From NCBI GenBank assembly GCA_030456405.1, contig JAKDNQ010000104.1:1-7247 (forward strand): DNA of 7,247 bases, in the 5' to 3' direction. The first letter of the stretch is position 1; each line of letters opens with the position of its first letter. This DNA comes from Nitrospira sp. GTDB lineage: Bacteria > Nitrospirota > Nitrospiria > Nitrospirales > Nitrospiraceae. The notes beneath the pieces are model-generated. The model had not been told where the DNA came from. It saw nothing but the letters and a program-made list of their open reading frames with translations, and did not search any database. The translations under genes were made by a program, and so were the position numbers. Of this stretch, positions 1 through 6,477 are shown in pieces.

Positions 1-495
1 CCGGCGACGTTGTTGGCGCATCTCAATAAGCTAGGTGGCGCGCATGGGGTTGGGCGTGTCGATCTGGTGGAGAATCGCTACGTCGGAATGAAATCTCGCG
101 GAGTCTATGAAACCCCTGGCGGGACGATCCTTCACGTGGCGCATCGCGGAATCGAGTCGTTGACGATGGATCGCGAGGTATTGCACTTCAGGGACAGTGT
201 GATCCCGCGCTTCGCCGATCTGATCTATAACGGGTATTGGTTCAGTCCTGAACGAGAGATGCTTCAAGCCTCGATCGATGCGGCGCAAAAGGACGTGACC
301 GGCACGGCGCGAGTGAAGCTCTATAAGGGGAGTTGCACGCTGGCCGGGCGCAAGTCGAAGCATTCGCTCTACCGCCTTGACATCGCCACGTTTGAAGAGG
401 ACGACGTCTATAACCAGAAAGATGCCGAGGGCTTTATTCGGTTGAACGCCTTGCGACTAAAAATCAGAGCCCAAAGAAAGAAAGCCTCTTCCTAA
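1..495 (+). CDS. argG: Argininosuccinate synthase, C-terminal part (5' end outside window)
   Basis: This cytoplasmic enzyme joins citrulline and aspartate, using ATP, to give argininosuccinate, the penultimate step of arginine synthesis. The reading frame is open from base 1, so the start lies upstream; 164 codons are visible, roughly the last 40% of a family protein of about 400 residues. The conserved block [17 protein letters not shown] followed by VYETPGGT is clear. Within it the Glu at 70-72 and the Tyr at 106-108 are twelve residues apart, matching the citrulline-binding Glu258/Tyr270 pair of the Thermus enzyme. The later segment [14 protein letters not shown] and the basic tail are also typical. 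The stop TAA at 493-495 shares its last A with the argH ATG, so the two genes are probably translated together. Nothing looks broken. The identification is firm; only the missing N-terminal ATP-binding part cannot be checked. Confidence 0.97.
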   Translation, partial: PATLLAHLNKLGGAHGVGRVDLVENRYVGMKSRGVYETPGGTILHVAHRGIESLTMDREVLHFRDSVIPRFADLIYNGYWFSPEREMLQASIDAAQKDVTGTARVKLYKGSCTLAGRKSKHSLYRLDIATFEEDDVYNQKDAEGFIRLNALRLKIRAQRKKASS

Positions 496-1907
496 TGCCA
501 CGAGCAACGAATCGCGGCTCTGCCGCATCGAAAAGCGATAAGGCCTGGGGTGGCCGGTTCAGGCAGAAAACGAACCGATTGGTGGAATCGTTCACGGTTT
601 CGGTCGCGATCGATCGACGACTCTACGCCCACGACATTCAGGGCAGCATCGCTCATTGCAAGACGTTAGGGAAGGCCCGTGTGCTGACCGCCTCTGAAAC
701 CAAGACAATCGTGCGGGGCCTGGAATCGGTCAAGATAGAGTTGGATCGGGGGCGCTTTCGGTTTTCGCCTCAGGATGAAGATATTCACATGGCGGTCGAG
801 CGCCGGCTGACGGAATTGATCGGCCCCCTGGGCGGCAAGTTGCACACGGGCCGGAGCCGGAACGATCAAGTTTCACTTGATATTCGACTCTACTTGCGGG
901 ACGAGCTCAGTCGAATCCTCTCGGATTTGGAAGATTTTCAGCGGGTCTTGGTGGCGAAGGGAAAGGCGAATCTCACGGTGGCGATGCCGGGCTATACGCA
1001 TCTACAGCATGCCCAGCCTGTGCTGTTTGCGCATCATCTGTTGGCCTATGTGGAAATGATCGAGCGGGATAAGGGGCGATTTCGCGATGCATTGGTGCGT
1101 GTGAATGTAATGCCGCTCGGCGCCGGCGCGCTCGCAGGGACGAATTATCCGGTCGATCGCCGGGTTACCGCTGGATTATTGGATTTTCCTTCTGTGACGC
1201 AAAACAGCCTCGATACTGTGTCAGATCGGGACTTCATGATTGAGGTGGCCTCGGCGCTGTCGATCACCATGATGCATCTGTCCCGGCTCAGTGAAGAATT
1301 AATCCTCTGGTCGTCTCGGGAGTTCCGATTCGTCGAGCTTCCCGATGCGTTTTGTACCGGAAGCAGTATGATGCCGCAGAAGAAGAATCCCGATGTGCCC
1401 GAATTGGTGCGAGGCAAGACCGGAAGGGTCTATGGCCATTTGATCAATCTGTTGACGACGCTCAAGGCCCTCCCCTTGAGTTATAACCGAGATCTTCAGG
1501 AAGATAAGCCGGCGCTGTTCGATGCGCTCGATACCGTTACGGCTTCGGTGAAAGTCTTGACGGAATTGATGCGTCGAGTCACCGTCAACCGTGACGTCCT
1601 CAAGCAGGCCGTTCAGGGTGGAGGGATATTGGCTACGGAGGTGGCGGACTATCTTGTGACGAGAGGAATACCGTTTCGTGAAGCGCACACGATTACAGGT
1701 CAACTGGTCCGGGCTGCATTGGATCAAGGTCGTGAACTGACGAGCTTCTCGCTCGATGAGCTGCGGACATTTTCCGAGCGAATTGACAAGGGGCTGTTTG
1801 CCCGATTGACGATTACTGCTGCTATCGATCGGAAGTCTCAGATAGGTGGAACGGCCCGAAATCGGGTGGAGCAGCGGATTAAGGATCTTGAGCGGATACT
1901 CTCATGA
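495..1907 (+). CDS. argH: Argininosuccinate lyase
   Basis: It cleaves argininosuccinate to arginine and fumarate, the last step of arginine synthesis, as a cytoplasmic homotetramer of the fumarase/aspartase superfamily. At 470 residues it has the usual length. Family marks in order: WGGRF near residues 19-23; HTGRSRNDQ around residues 115-125; GYTHLQHAQP with His169 at residues 166-175; and the superfamily signature GSSMMPQKKNPD at 289-300, with the catalytic Ser at 290/291 in the flexible loop. The start is fixed: no other ATG, GTG or TTG lies in frame between 495 and the WGGRF block. This gives about a dozen more N-terminal residues, rich in Ser, Arg and Lys, than many relatives have. There is no strong Shine-Dalgarno sequence, and the ATG overlaps the argG stop (TAATG), so translation probably depends on ribosomes finishing argG. 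Its own stop overlaps the next start (ATGA). No key residue is missing. Confidence 0.98.
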   Translation: MPRATNRGSAASKSDKAWGGRFRQKTNRLVESFTVSVAIDRRLYAHDIQGSIAHCKTLGKARVLTASETKTIVRGLESVKIELDRGRFRFSPQDEDIHMAVERRLTELIGPLGGKLHTGRSRNDQVSLDIRLYLRDELSRILSDLEDFQRVLVAKGKANLTVAMPGYTHLQHAQPVLFAHHLLAYVEMIERDKGRFRDALVRVNVMPLGAGALAGTNYPVDRRVTAGLLDFPSVTQNSLDTVSDRDFMIEVASALSITMMHLSRLSEELILWSSREFRFVELPDAFCTGSSMMPQKKNPDVPELVRGKTGRVYGHLINLLTTLKALPLSYNRDLQEDKPALFDALDTVTASVKVLTELMRRVTVNRDVLKQAVQGGGILATEVADYLVTRGIPFREAHTITGQLVRAALDQGRELTSFSLDELRTFSERIDKGLFARLTITAAIDRKSQIGGTARNRVEQRIKDLERILS

Positions 1908-2170
1908 ATGTATGGATGCAGAATGCGATATCCGCCATGACGGGTGTGATAATGGGAACGTTGGTGGCCTGCGGGACCGTGGGGGCGCCGATTCCTCCTG
2001 AAATGGTCGGCGTGACTCCGACCATCGAGCGGCAAAAGAAGCTGGAGGTACTCCAAGAGAAACAGCGCGAGGCTGCAGCGAAGGCCGAATCCACCGAGCC
2101 ACAATCGGACCCATTATTACAGGGGCAGGATGTCGATCTTCCCCCATTACAACCGGTGGGTACCCGATGA
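1904..2170 (+). CDS. Small LptM/LppL-like lipoprotein
   Basis: This 88-residue protein is predicted to be an envelope lipoprotein. A hydrophobic segment at residues 8-22 ends in the lipobox LVAC, so signal peptidase II would cut before Cys23. Gly at +2 does not suggest retention at the inner membrane by the E. coli rule. The n-region before the hydrophobic segment has no Lys or Arg, which is unusual for a signal peptide. The mature start CGTVGAPIPPE resembles the CG-x-K-GPLY-x-P start of E. coli LptM (YifL), a chaperone for assembly of the LPS transporter LptD, and of the LppL peptide encoded before lysA in Pseudomonas. A charged, probably helical stretch (residues 42-64) and a Pro-rich tail follow. 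The start overlaps the argH stop by ATGA; an in-frame TGA at 1889-1891 limits any longer version, and ATG at 1916 is a possible alternative. The lipoprotein call is sound; the LptM link rests on a short motif and gene position. Confidence 0.8.
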   Translation: MNVWMQNAISAMTGVIMGTLVACGTVGAPIPPEMVGVTPTIERQKKLEVLQEKQREAAAKAESTEPQSDPLLQGQDVDLPPLQPVGTR

Positions 2171-2186
2171 TGTTTGGGGCATGGTC

Positions 2187-2225
2187 AGCTGGACCTCTAT
2201 AGCCTGATAACGCTATACTGGAGCT
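2187..2225 (+). repeat. Imperfect inverted repeat (hairpin)
   Basis: The core is a perfect 6-bp stem, TATAGC (2198-2203) with GCTATA (2212-2217), around an 8-base loop. Beyond a two-by-two mismatch the arms pair again as CC (2194-2195) with GG (2220-2221), and after a three-base bulge as AGCT (2187-2190) with AGCT (2222-2225). It lies 16 bases after the lipoprotein stop. It is not followed by a run of T, so it is a poor intrinsic terminator. It could be an RNA-processing or stability hairpin, or an operator over the -10-like element, or chance. Confidence 0.35.
2190..2219 (+). promoter_or_regulatory. Possible sigma-70-type promoter
   Basis: TGGACC at 2190-2195 (4 of 6 matches to TTGACA) is followed after 18 bases by TATACT at 2214-2219 (5 of 6 matches to TATAAT). 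Transcription would begin near 2226, leaving a leader of about 130 bases before the radical SAM gene. The position suits an internal promoter for the radical SAM-lysA-dapA-dapB run. Support is only the hexamer match, and such pairs arise by chance. Confidence 0.25.
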
Positions 2226-2341
2226 CGTCGCGGGCCTCCCTCCGTAGCAGCAGCCACGAAGCATGAGACAATCGAAAGATCTACCCAGGGGAAATTTCAA
2301 CGAACCTATTGACAGCCTTAGCCTAATCGCCTGGTAGAGGT

Positions 2342-2349
2342 GAGGAGGG
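2342..2349 (+). promoter_or_regulatory. Strong ribosome binding site of the radical SAM gene
   Basis: GAGGAGGG lies seven bases before ATG 2357 and is a near-perfect Shine-Dalgarno sequence. It decides the start of the radical SAM gene and contrasts with the weak or absent sites before argH, the lipoprotein gene and lysA, which rely on overlap with the gene before. Confidence 0.8.
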
Positions 2350-2356
2350 TCAATTC

Positions 2357-4285
2357 ATGGAGCTTATCCAGCCGGTGCGGCAGAGTCAGCTCATTGGGCA
2401 GACAGCAACCATCAAGCATGCGCCAGGCAAGCGGCTGTTGCTGGTCGATCCCTACCCGCGCAACAACCCCTATCGGTTGACTGCCGCGGAGCGCCGCACG
2501 GTATGGTTTCCCAAGCTGAGTTTGCCGACCATTGCGGCCTATACGCCGGCGAATTGGGAAGTCAGTCTGGTCGATGAAGCGGTTCACGATATCGACTTCG
2601 ACTTTCCCTGCGACATGGTTGGTCTCTCCATGTTTACCTGTTATGCCCCTCGCGCCTACGAGATCGCAGCAGAATTTCGCAAGCGAGGCAAAACGATCGT
2701 CATGGGGGGTGTTCATCCCACCTACTGCCCCGACGAAGCGCTGCGATATGCGGATGCGATTGTCTGTGGAGAAGCCGAAGATCTCTGGCCGCAATTGGTT
2801 GCGGACTATGAGGCGGGAAAGATGCAGCGCATGTACAAGATGACATCATTCCCTTCTCTGGAGAACTATAAGAGTCCCCGTGTCGAATTGCTGAGTCCCG
2901 ATTCCTACATGACGAGACAGTGTAGTTTCACGACCCGTGGGTGTCATTTCGATTGCGAGTTTTGCAGTGTGTCTCCATTTAACGGGAAGACCACGCGGCG
3001 TCGGCCGGTGAAGGAAGTGATCACGGAGCTTCGGAACGTTCAGCGGTGGATTCGCAGTGAATTGATCGAGCGAGTGCGCGATGAGCCGATGTGGAAAGCC
3101 TTCCTCACCACGCTGAAGATTCGAGTCGGCATGGAGGACGGCAGTATTGTCGCGTTTGTCGATGACTTGCACAACAGCAACCGTGCCTATTGTCGTGAGC
3201 TCTGGGCTGCGCTGAAGCCACTCAAGGTTAAATGGGGCTGTCAGTCAACGATGTTCCTAGCCGACGATGAAGAGATGGTCAAGCTTGCGGCAGAGAGCGG
3301 CTGTGTGTCGGTGTTTGTCGGTATGGAATCGCTCGATGAAGACGCATTGGATGAAACGAACAAGCCCTTTAACCGGGTCCTGAAGTTTTCCAAAGAGATC
3401 AAGATGTTCCACGATTATGGGATTATGGTGAATCCCGGGATCGTGTTCGGATTCGACAGCGACGATGTGACCGTGTTTGAACGGGCCGTCGATTTCTTGA
3501 CAAAGAACCAGGTGGAATTGGCCTACTTCAACGTCTTGACACCGCTTCCTGGAACGCAGTTGTTCGACCGCTTCGAAAAGTCCGGTCGTATCTTCGATAG
3601 GGACTGGGCGAAGTACGACGGTAAGCATGTGGTGTTCCAGCCAAGCCGGATGACAGTCGAGCAGTTACAGGACGGCTTCCACTGGGCCAATCATGAATTA
3701 TATTCCATCCCTTCGATCTGGAAGCGGCTGTCGGGCACAAGTCAGCGGTTCATCCCTCGATTGGAGATGAATCGGCAGTTCCGAAAGTTGGTCAAGCGCA
3801 CCTGCCCGAAAGCGTCCCTGTCGCCGCTCGCGGGGGTGTTGAAGAATCTCCAGGCGAAGCTTCCGGTGTTGGACAAGGAGCAATTGATTCCTAGCGCGCT
3901 GCATGCCCTGAAACAGGCATTAGATCCGAACGCGCTCTCGGCGCAACAGCTGATATTCCACATCAAGGCCAAGCGGCATGACAAATTTGCCGCATTGTTC
4001 GTGGATCTTGAAGGCACCCTCGATCGTTTGAATGCGCTGGAATTGATTAAACGGATCAAGGAAGCGGCCAATCAGGCGAGTATGGACATTATCGTTAACT
4101 TCGAACACCTCAAGTTAGCGACGCCGGACGCACTCAAGGCATTGGTGGATTCAGACGCGCTGAAGGTGGCCATTCCGAATGTGAAAGTCCGCTTTCGCAA
4201 ATTTAAGGATGCATTCGAGGCCTCCTTGCAAGGCTTTTCGCTCGTAGGCCTTGAACATCTGAATGAAGATTTGCAGGATGCATAA
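2357..4285 (+). CDS. B12-binding radical SAM protein with STAS-like C-terminal region
   Basis: This predicted cytoplasmic iron-sulfur enzyme of 642 residues has an unknown substrate. Residues 25-150 form a cobalamin-binding Rossmann domain (LLLVDPYP at 27-34, MGGVHPTYCPDEA, and GEAED at 138-142). The radical SAM core follows, with the 4Fe-4S motif CHFDCEFC: Cys196, Cys200 and Cys203 (CxxxCxxC). About 36 residues (227-262) sit between the first helix and the strand VAFVDD (265-270), where relatives usually have a short loop. LTPLPGTQLFD (394-404) to about 458 matches the DUF4070 region that follows the core in this family. After a linker, residues 536-636 look like a STAS domain: strand FVDLEGTLD, helix, strand DIIVNF (577-582), helix, strand, helix. 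The start is set by the strong GAGGAGGG site. The stop overlaps lysA, which ties its expression to lysine synthesis. Family relatives include methyltransferases and other B12-dependent enzymes, so methylation is possible but not shown. No frameshift is visible. Confidence 0.9.
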   Translation: MELIQPVRQSQLIGQTATIKHAPGKRLLLVDPYPRNNPYRLTAAERRTVWFPKLSLPTIAAYTPANWEVSLVDEAVHDIDFDFPCDMVGLSMFTCYAPRAYEIAAEFRKRGKTIVMGGVHPTYCPDEALRYADAIVCGEAEDLWPQLVADYEAGKMQRMYKMTSFPSLENYKSPRVELLSPDSYMTRQCSFTTRGCHFDCEFCSVSPFNGKTTRRRPVKEVITELRNVQRWIRSELIERVRDEPMWKAFLTTLKIRVGMEDGSIVAFVDDLHNSNRAYCRELWAALKPLKVKWGCQSTMFLADDEEMVKLAAESGCVSVFVGMESLDEDALDETNKPFNRVLKFSKEIKMFHDYGIMVNPGIVFGFDSDDVTVFERAVDFLTKNQVELAYFNVLTPLPGTQLFDRFEKSGRIFDRDWAKYDGKHVVFQPSRMTVEQLQDGFHWANHELYSIPSIWKRLSGTSQRFIPRLEMNRQFRKLVKRTCPKASLSPLAGVLKNLQAKLPVLDKEQLIPSALHALKQALDPNALSAQQLIFHIKAKRHDKFAALFVDLEGTLDRLNALELIKRIKEAANQASMDIIVNFEHLKLATPDALKALVDSDALKVAIPNVKVRFRKFKDAFEASLQGFSLVGLEHLNEDLQDA

Positions 4286-5540
4286 TTTCGAATATCGACA
4301 TGGCGAACTCTATTGCGAACAGGTCCCGGTCAGCCGGATTGCGAAGGAGGTCGGCACGCCCTGCTATATCTATAGCCACGCGACTCTCATTCGTCATTTC
4401 CGGGCGTATGATGGGGCCTTTAAGACGGTGCCCCATGTGATCGCGTTTGCCATGAAGGCGAATTCCAATATCGCAATCCTCCGCCTTATGGCTAAAGAGG
4501 GGAGCGGGGTGGATATTGTGTCAGGCGGGGAACTCTTTCGCGCGCTCAAGGCAGGCGTTCCTCCCTCAAGGATCGTCTTTGCGGGTGTCGGCAAGAGCGC
4601 AGAGGAGATTCGCGAGGCCTTGAAGGCCGATGTCCTCATGTTCAACGTCGAATCTTCGGCCGAGTTGCAAGCGCTGAATGAGGTCGCGGCTTCCGTTGGA
4701 ACTAAGGCGAGAGTCGCCCTTCGAATCAATCCCGATATCGACCCGAAAACACACCCGTATATTTCTACTGGCCTCAAGAAGAGCAAATTCGGGATTGCCG
4801 CCGATCGGGCGCTCGAAGAATTCACATTGGCTTCTTCGCTCGCCAACATTGAGGTTGTCGGGGTCCATAAGCATATCGGGTCACAGTTGACGGAGGTCAC
4901 GCCGTTTGTCGAGGCCGTGAAGAAGATCGTAAAGCTGGTCGGAGCCTTGAAGGATCACGGGATCAATATCCAATACGTCAATATCGGCGGTGGCCTGGGC
5001 ATCACCTACTCGGATGAAACGCCGCCGCTGCCGCAAGATTTAGCGGATGCCGTGTCCCCGCTGCTGAAGGATTTGAATGTGACCCTCATCATGGAACCAG
5101 GTCGCGTCATCGTCGGCAACGCCGGCATTCTCGTGACGAAGGTGTTGTATCGGAAGGACGGCGAAGCGAAACGGTTTATTATCGTCGATGCGGCGATGAA
5201 CGACCTGATCAGACCGAGCCTCTACGGGGCCTATCACGAGATTCGCCCCTTGTCACAAGCGGTGTTGCAGCGGCCCAAGCATCAGGTCGATGTGGTGGGT
5301 CCGGTTTGTGAGTCCGGCGACTTTCTGGCAAAGGACCGTTCACTGCCGGAGGTCAACCCTGGTGACATGCTGGCGGTCATGAGTGCGGGGGCTTATGGAT
5401 TTGTGATGGCATCCAATTACAATTCGCGCCCTCGGGTACCGGAAGTCCTGGTCAAAGACGGGGAGACTCACATCATCAAGACTAGAGAAACGTACGATGA
5501 TTTGGTGAAGGGCGAAACGATTCCAGCATTCCTCAATTGA
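4278..5540 (+). CDS. lysA: Diaminopimelate decarboxylase
   Basis: This PLP enzyme of the alanine racemase fold removes CO2 from meso-diaminopimelate to give L-lysine, the last step of lysine synthesis, in the cytoplasm. With the start chosen here it has 420 residues, normal for the family. Marks in order: AMKANS with Lys60, which binds PLP; HIGSQ with His199; the Gly-rich phosphate loop IGGGLGI; EPGR; CESGD with catalytic Cys344 and Glu345; and GAYGFVMASNYN near the C-terminus. I prefer ATG 4278 because relatives begin Met-His-x-Phe-x-Tyr and GAAG lies eight bases upstream. ATG 4263 is in frame and would add five residues, but has no Shine-Dalgarno sequence. The chosen start overlaps the radical SAM stop in ATGCATAA, suggesting coupled translation. 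dapA follows after 30 bases. All active-site motifs are intact. Confidence 0.97.
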   Translation: MHNFEYRHGELYCEQVPVSRIAKEVGTPCYIYSHATLIRHFRAYDGAFKTVPHVIAFAMKANSNIAILRLMAKEGSGVDIVSGGELFRALKAGVPPSRIVFAGVGKSAEEIREALKADVLMFNVESSAELQALNEVAASVGTKARVALRINPDIDPKTHPYISTGLKKSKFGIAADRALEEFTLASSLANIEVVGVHKHIGSQLTEVTPFVEAVKKIVKLVGALKDHGINIQYVNIGGGLGITYSDETPPLPQDLADAVSPLLKDLNVTLIMEPGRVIVGNAGILVTKVLYRKDGEAKRFIIVDAAMNDLIRPSLYGAYHEIRPLSQAVLQRPKHQVDVVGPVCESGDFLAKDRSLPEVNPGDMLAVMSAGAYGFVMASNYNSRPRVPEVLVKDGETHIIKTRETYDDLVKGETIPAFLN

Positions 5541-5558
5541 AGGAAGTGGCTCTGTGGC

Positions 5559-5565
5559 GGAGGAG
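5559..5565 (+). promoter_or_regulatory. Ribosome binding site of dapA
   Basis: GGAGGAG lies five bases before ATG 5571 (the GGAGG core is seven bases away) in the 30-base gap after lysA. It supports 5571 as the dapA start and suggests that dapA is translated independently of lysA although probably on the same mRNA. Confidence 0.75.
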
Positions 5566-5570
5566 AGAGT

Positions 5571-6443
5571 ATGTTCACGGGCGCATTGATTGCCATTGTG
5601 ACTCCGTTCAGAAATGGCAAGGTCGATGAGAGGGCCTTTGGCGACCTTATCGAATGGCAAATTGCCAACGGAACGAGCGGGATCGTACCCTGCGGCACAA
5701 CTGGTGAATCCGCCACCCTCTCGCACCAAGAACACCATCGTGTGATCGAATTGACCGTCGAGGTGGTCAATCGGCGTGTCCCTGTGATTGCCGGGGCTGG
5801 TTCCAACAGCACGGCGGAAGCAGTGTCGCTCACAAAACACGCCAAGCAGGCGGGAGCCGATGGGGCGCTGCTCATTACGCCCTATTACAATAAACCGACG
5901 CAAGAGGGATTGTACCGGCATTACAAAGCGATCGCTGAGTCCGTGGATCTTCCGCAGGTTCTGTATAACATTCCCGGGCGAACCGGCGTGAACATGTTGC
6001 CGGCTACTGTCGCAAGGCTTAGTGGACTACAGAACATTGTCGGGATCAAAGAGGGGAGTGGGTCAGTTCAGCAGGCTTCTGAGATTGCGCAAATGTGTGG
6101 AGATAGGATGACGGTTCTCGCCGGCGATGATGCCCTGACCTTGCCCATGATGGCGGTCGGAGGGAAAGGCGTGATTAGCGTCACGTCGAACATCGTCCCA
6201 TCCGAGATGGCGCAATTGATCAAAGCTTTCTTGAGCGGACGCATCGATGAGGCACGCCGAATTCATTTCGCATTGTCGCCGCTTTTCAATGCACTCTTTT
6301 ACGAGACCAATCCGATTCCGGTGAAAACTGCGTTAGGTCTGATGGGGAAAATCGATCCGGAACTGCGGCTCCCGCTCTGTGCCATGGCAACGGAGACAAA
6401 GAGCCAACTTGCTCAGGCCTTAAAGGACGCAGGTCTTATTTGA
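5571..6443 (+). CDS. dapA: 4-hydroxy-tetrahydrodipicolinate synthase
   Basis: It condenses pyruvate with aspartate 4-semialdehyde, the first committed step of the diaminopimelate/lysine pathway, in the cytoplasm. At 290 residues it matches the E. coli enzyme closely in length. The TIM-barrel active site is complete: Schiff-base Lys160 in GIKEGSG; the triad Thr43/Thr44 (GTTGES), Tyr106 (PYYNKP) and Tyr132 (VLYNIP); and Arg137 (PGRTG), which binds the semialdehyde carboxylate. The residues that bind the feedback inhibitor lysine in E. coli are also kept: Ser47, Ala48, His52, His55, Asn79, Glu83 and Tyr105. From this I infer control by lysine at the enzyme level, since no lysine riboswitch is visible. 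The start is fixed by GGAGG seven bases upstream. It shares the dihydrodipicolinate synthase/N-acetylneuraminate lyase superfamily with aldolases of other function, but the complete active site and neighbours lysA and dapB settle the call. Confidence 0.97.
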   Translation: MFTGALIAIVTPFRNGKVDERAFGDLIEWQIANGTSGIVPCGTTGESATLSHQEHHRVIELTVEVVNRRVPVIAGAGSNSTAEAVSLTKHAKQAGADGALLITPYYNKPTQEGLYRHYKAIAESVDLPQVLYNIPGRTGVNMLPATVARLSGLQNIVGIKEGSGSVQQASEIAQMCGDRMTVLAGDDALTLPMMAVGGKGVISVTSNIVPSEMAQLIKAFLSGRIDEARRIHFALSPLFNALFYETNPIPVKTALGLMGKIDPELRLPLCAMATETKSQLAQALKDAGLI

Positions 6444-6444
6444 C

Positions 6445-6472
6445 GTGAGGGGTGAGGCGTAAGGGGTAAGGT
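6445..6472 (+). repeat. Four tandem heptamers of Shine-Dalgarno-like units
   Basis: The 34-base gap between dapA and dapB consists mostly of four back-to-back 7-base units: GTGAGGG (6445-6451), GTGAGGC (6452-6458), GTAAGGG (6459-6465) and GTAAGGT (6466-6472). Each holds a GAGG or AAGG core. The last, TAAGG at 6467-6471, ends six bases before ATG 6478 and is the likely dapB ribosome binding site. The upstream copies may act as extra ribosome docking sites or may simply be a slipped-strand duplication. Confidence 0.7.
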
Positions 6473-6477
6473 TTCGG

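Larger units (their letters stand above)
2171..2356 (+). other. Gene-free gap with hairpin and possible promoter
   Basis: These 186 bases are the only sizeable gap in the window and hold no convincing gene on either strand. They contain an imperfect hairpin near the left end (2187-2225), a promoter-like pair overlapping it (2190-2219), an 8-bp palindrome GAAATTTC at 2291-2298 and the Shine-Dalgarno site of the radical SAM gene at the right end. No U-tract follows the hairpin, so I see no intrinsic terminator. The gap probably separates the arginine/lipoprotein transcription unit from a radical SAM-lysine unit, or carries an internal promoter within one longer operon. Confidence 0.6.

Noticed and set aside
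1299..1727. Antisense open frame of 142 codons inside argH, and similar ones opposite argG, lysA and dapB.
   Set aside because: They are shadows of conserved genes with no recognisable protein features.
2291..2298. GAAATTTC palindrome as an operator.
   Set aside because: An isolated 8-bp palindrome is expected by chance, and no second copy or spacing relative to a promoter supports it.
2309..2337. TTGACA at 2309-2314 as a perfect -35 box with a -10 near 2332 (TGGTAG).
   Set aside because: The -10 match is poor (3 of 6), and transcription would start inside the Shine-Dalgarno sequence of the radical SAM gene, leaving no usable leader.
2171..2356. Cobalamin or lysine riboswitch before the B12-binding radical SAM gene.
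   Set aside because: The gap is short, I see no B12 box or other conserved riboswitch core, and there is no expression-platform hairpin with a U-tract. The GCCACGAAG stretch is only a loose partial likeness.
2318..2794. Antisense open frame of 158 codons opposite the start of the radical SAM gene.
   Set aside because: It mirrors a well-supported coding region and shows no domain. The strong Shine-Dalgarno sequence and B12-binding motifs support the + strand gene.
5340..5921. Antisense open frame of 193 codons across the end of lysA and the start of dapA.
   Set aside because: It lies opposite two clear conserved genes, has no recognisable domain, and its composition is that of a reversed coding strand.
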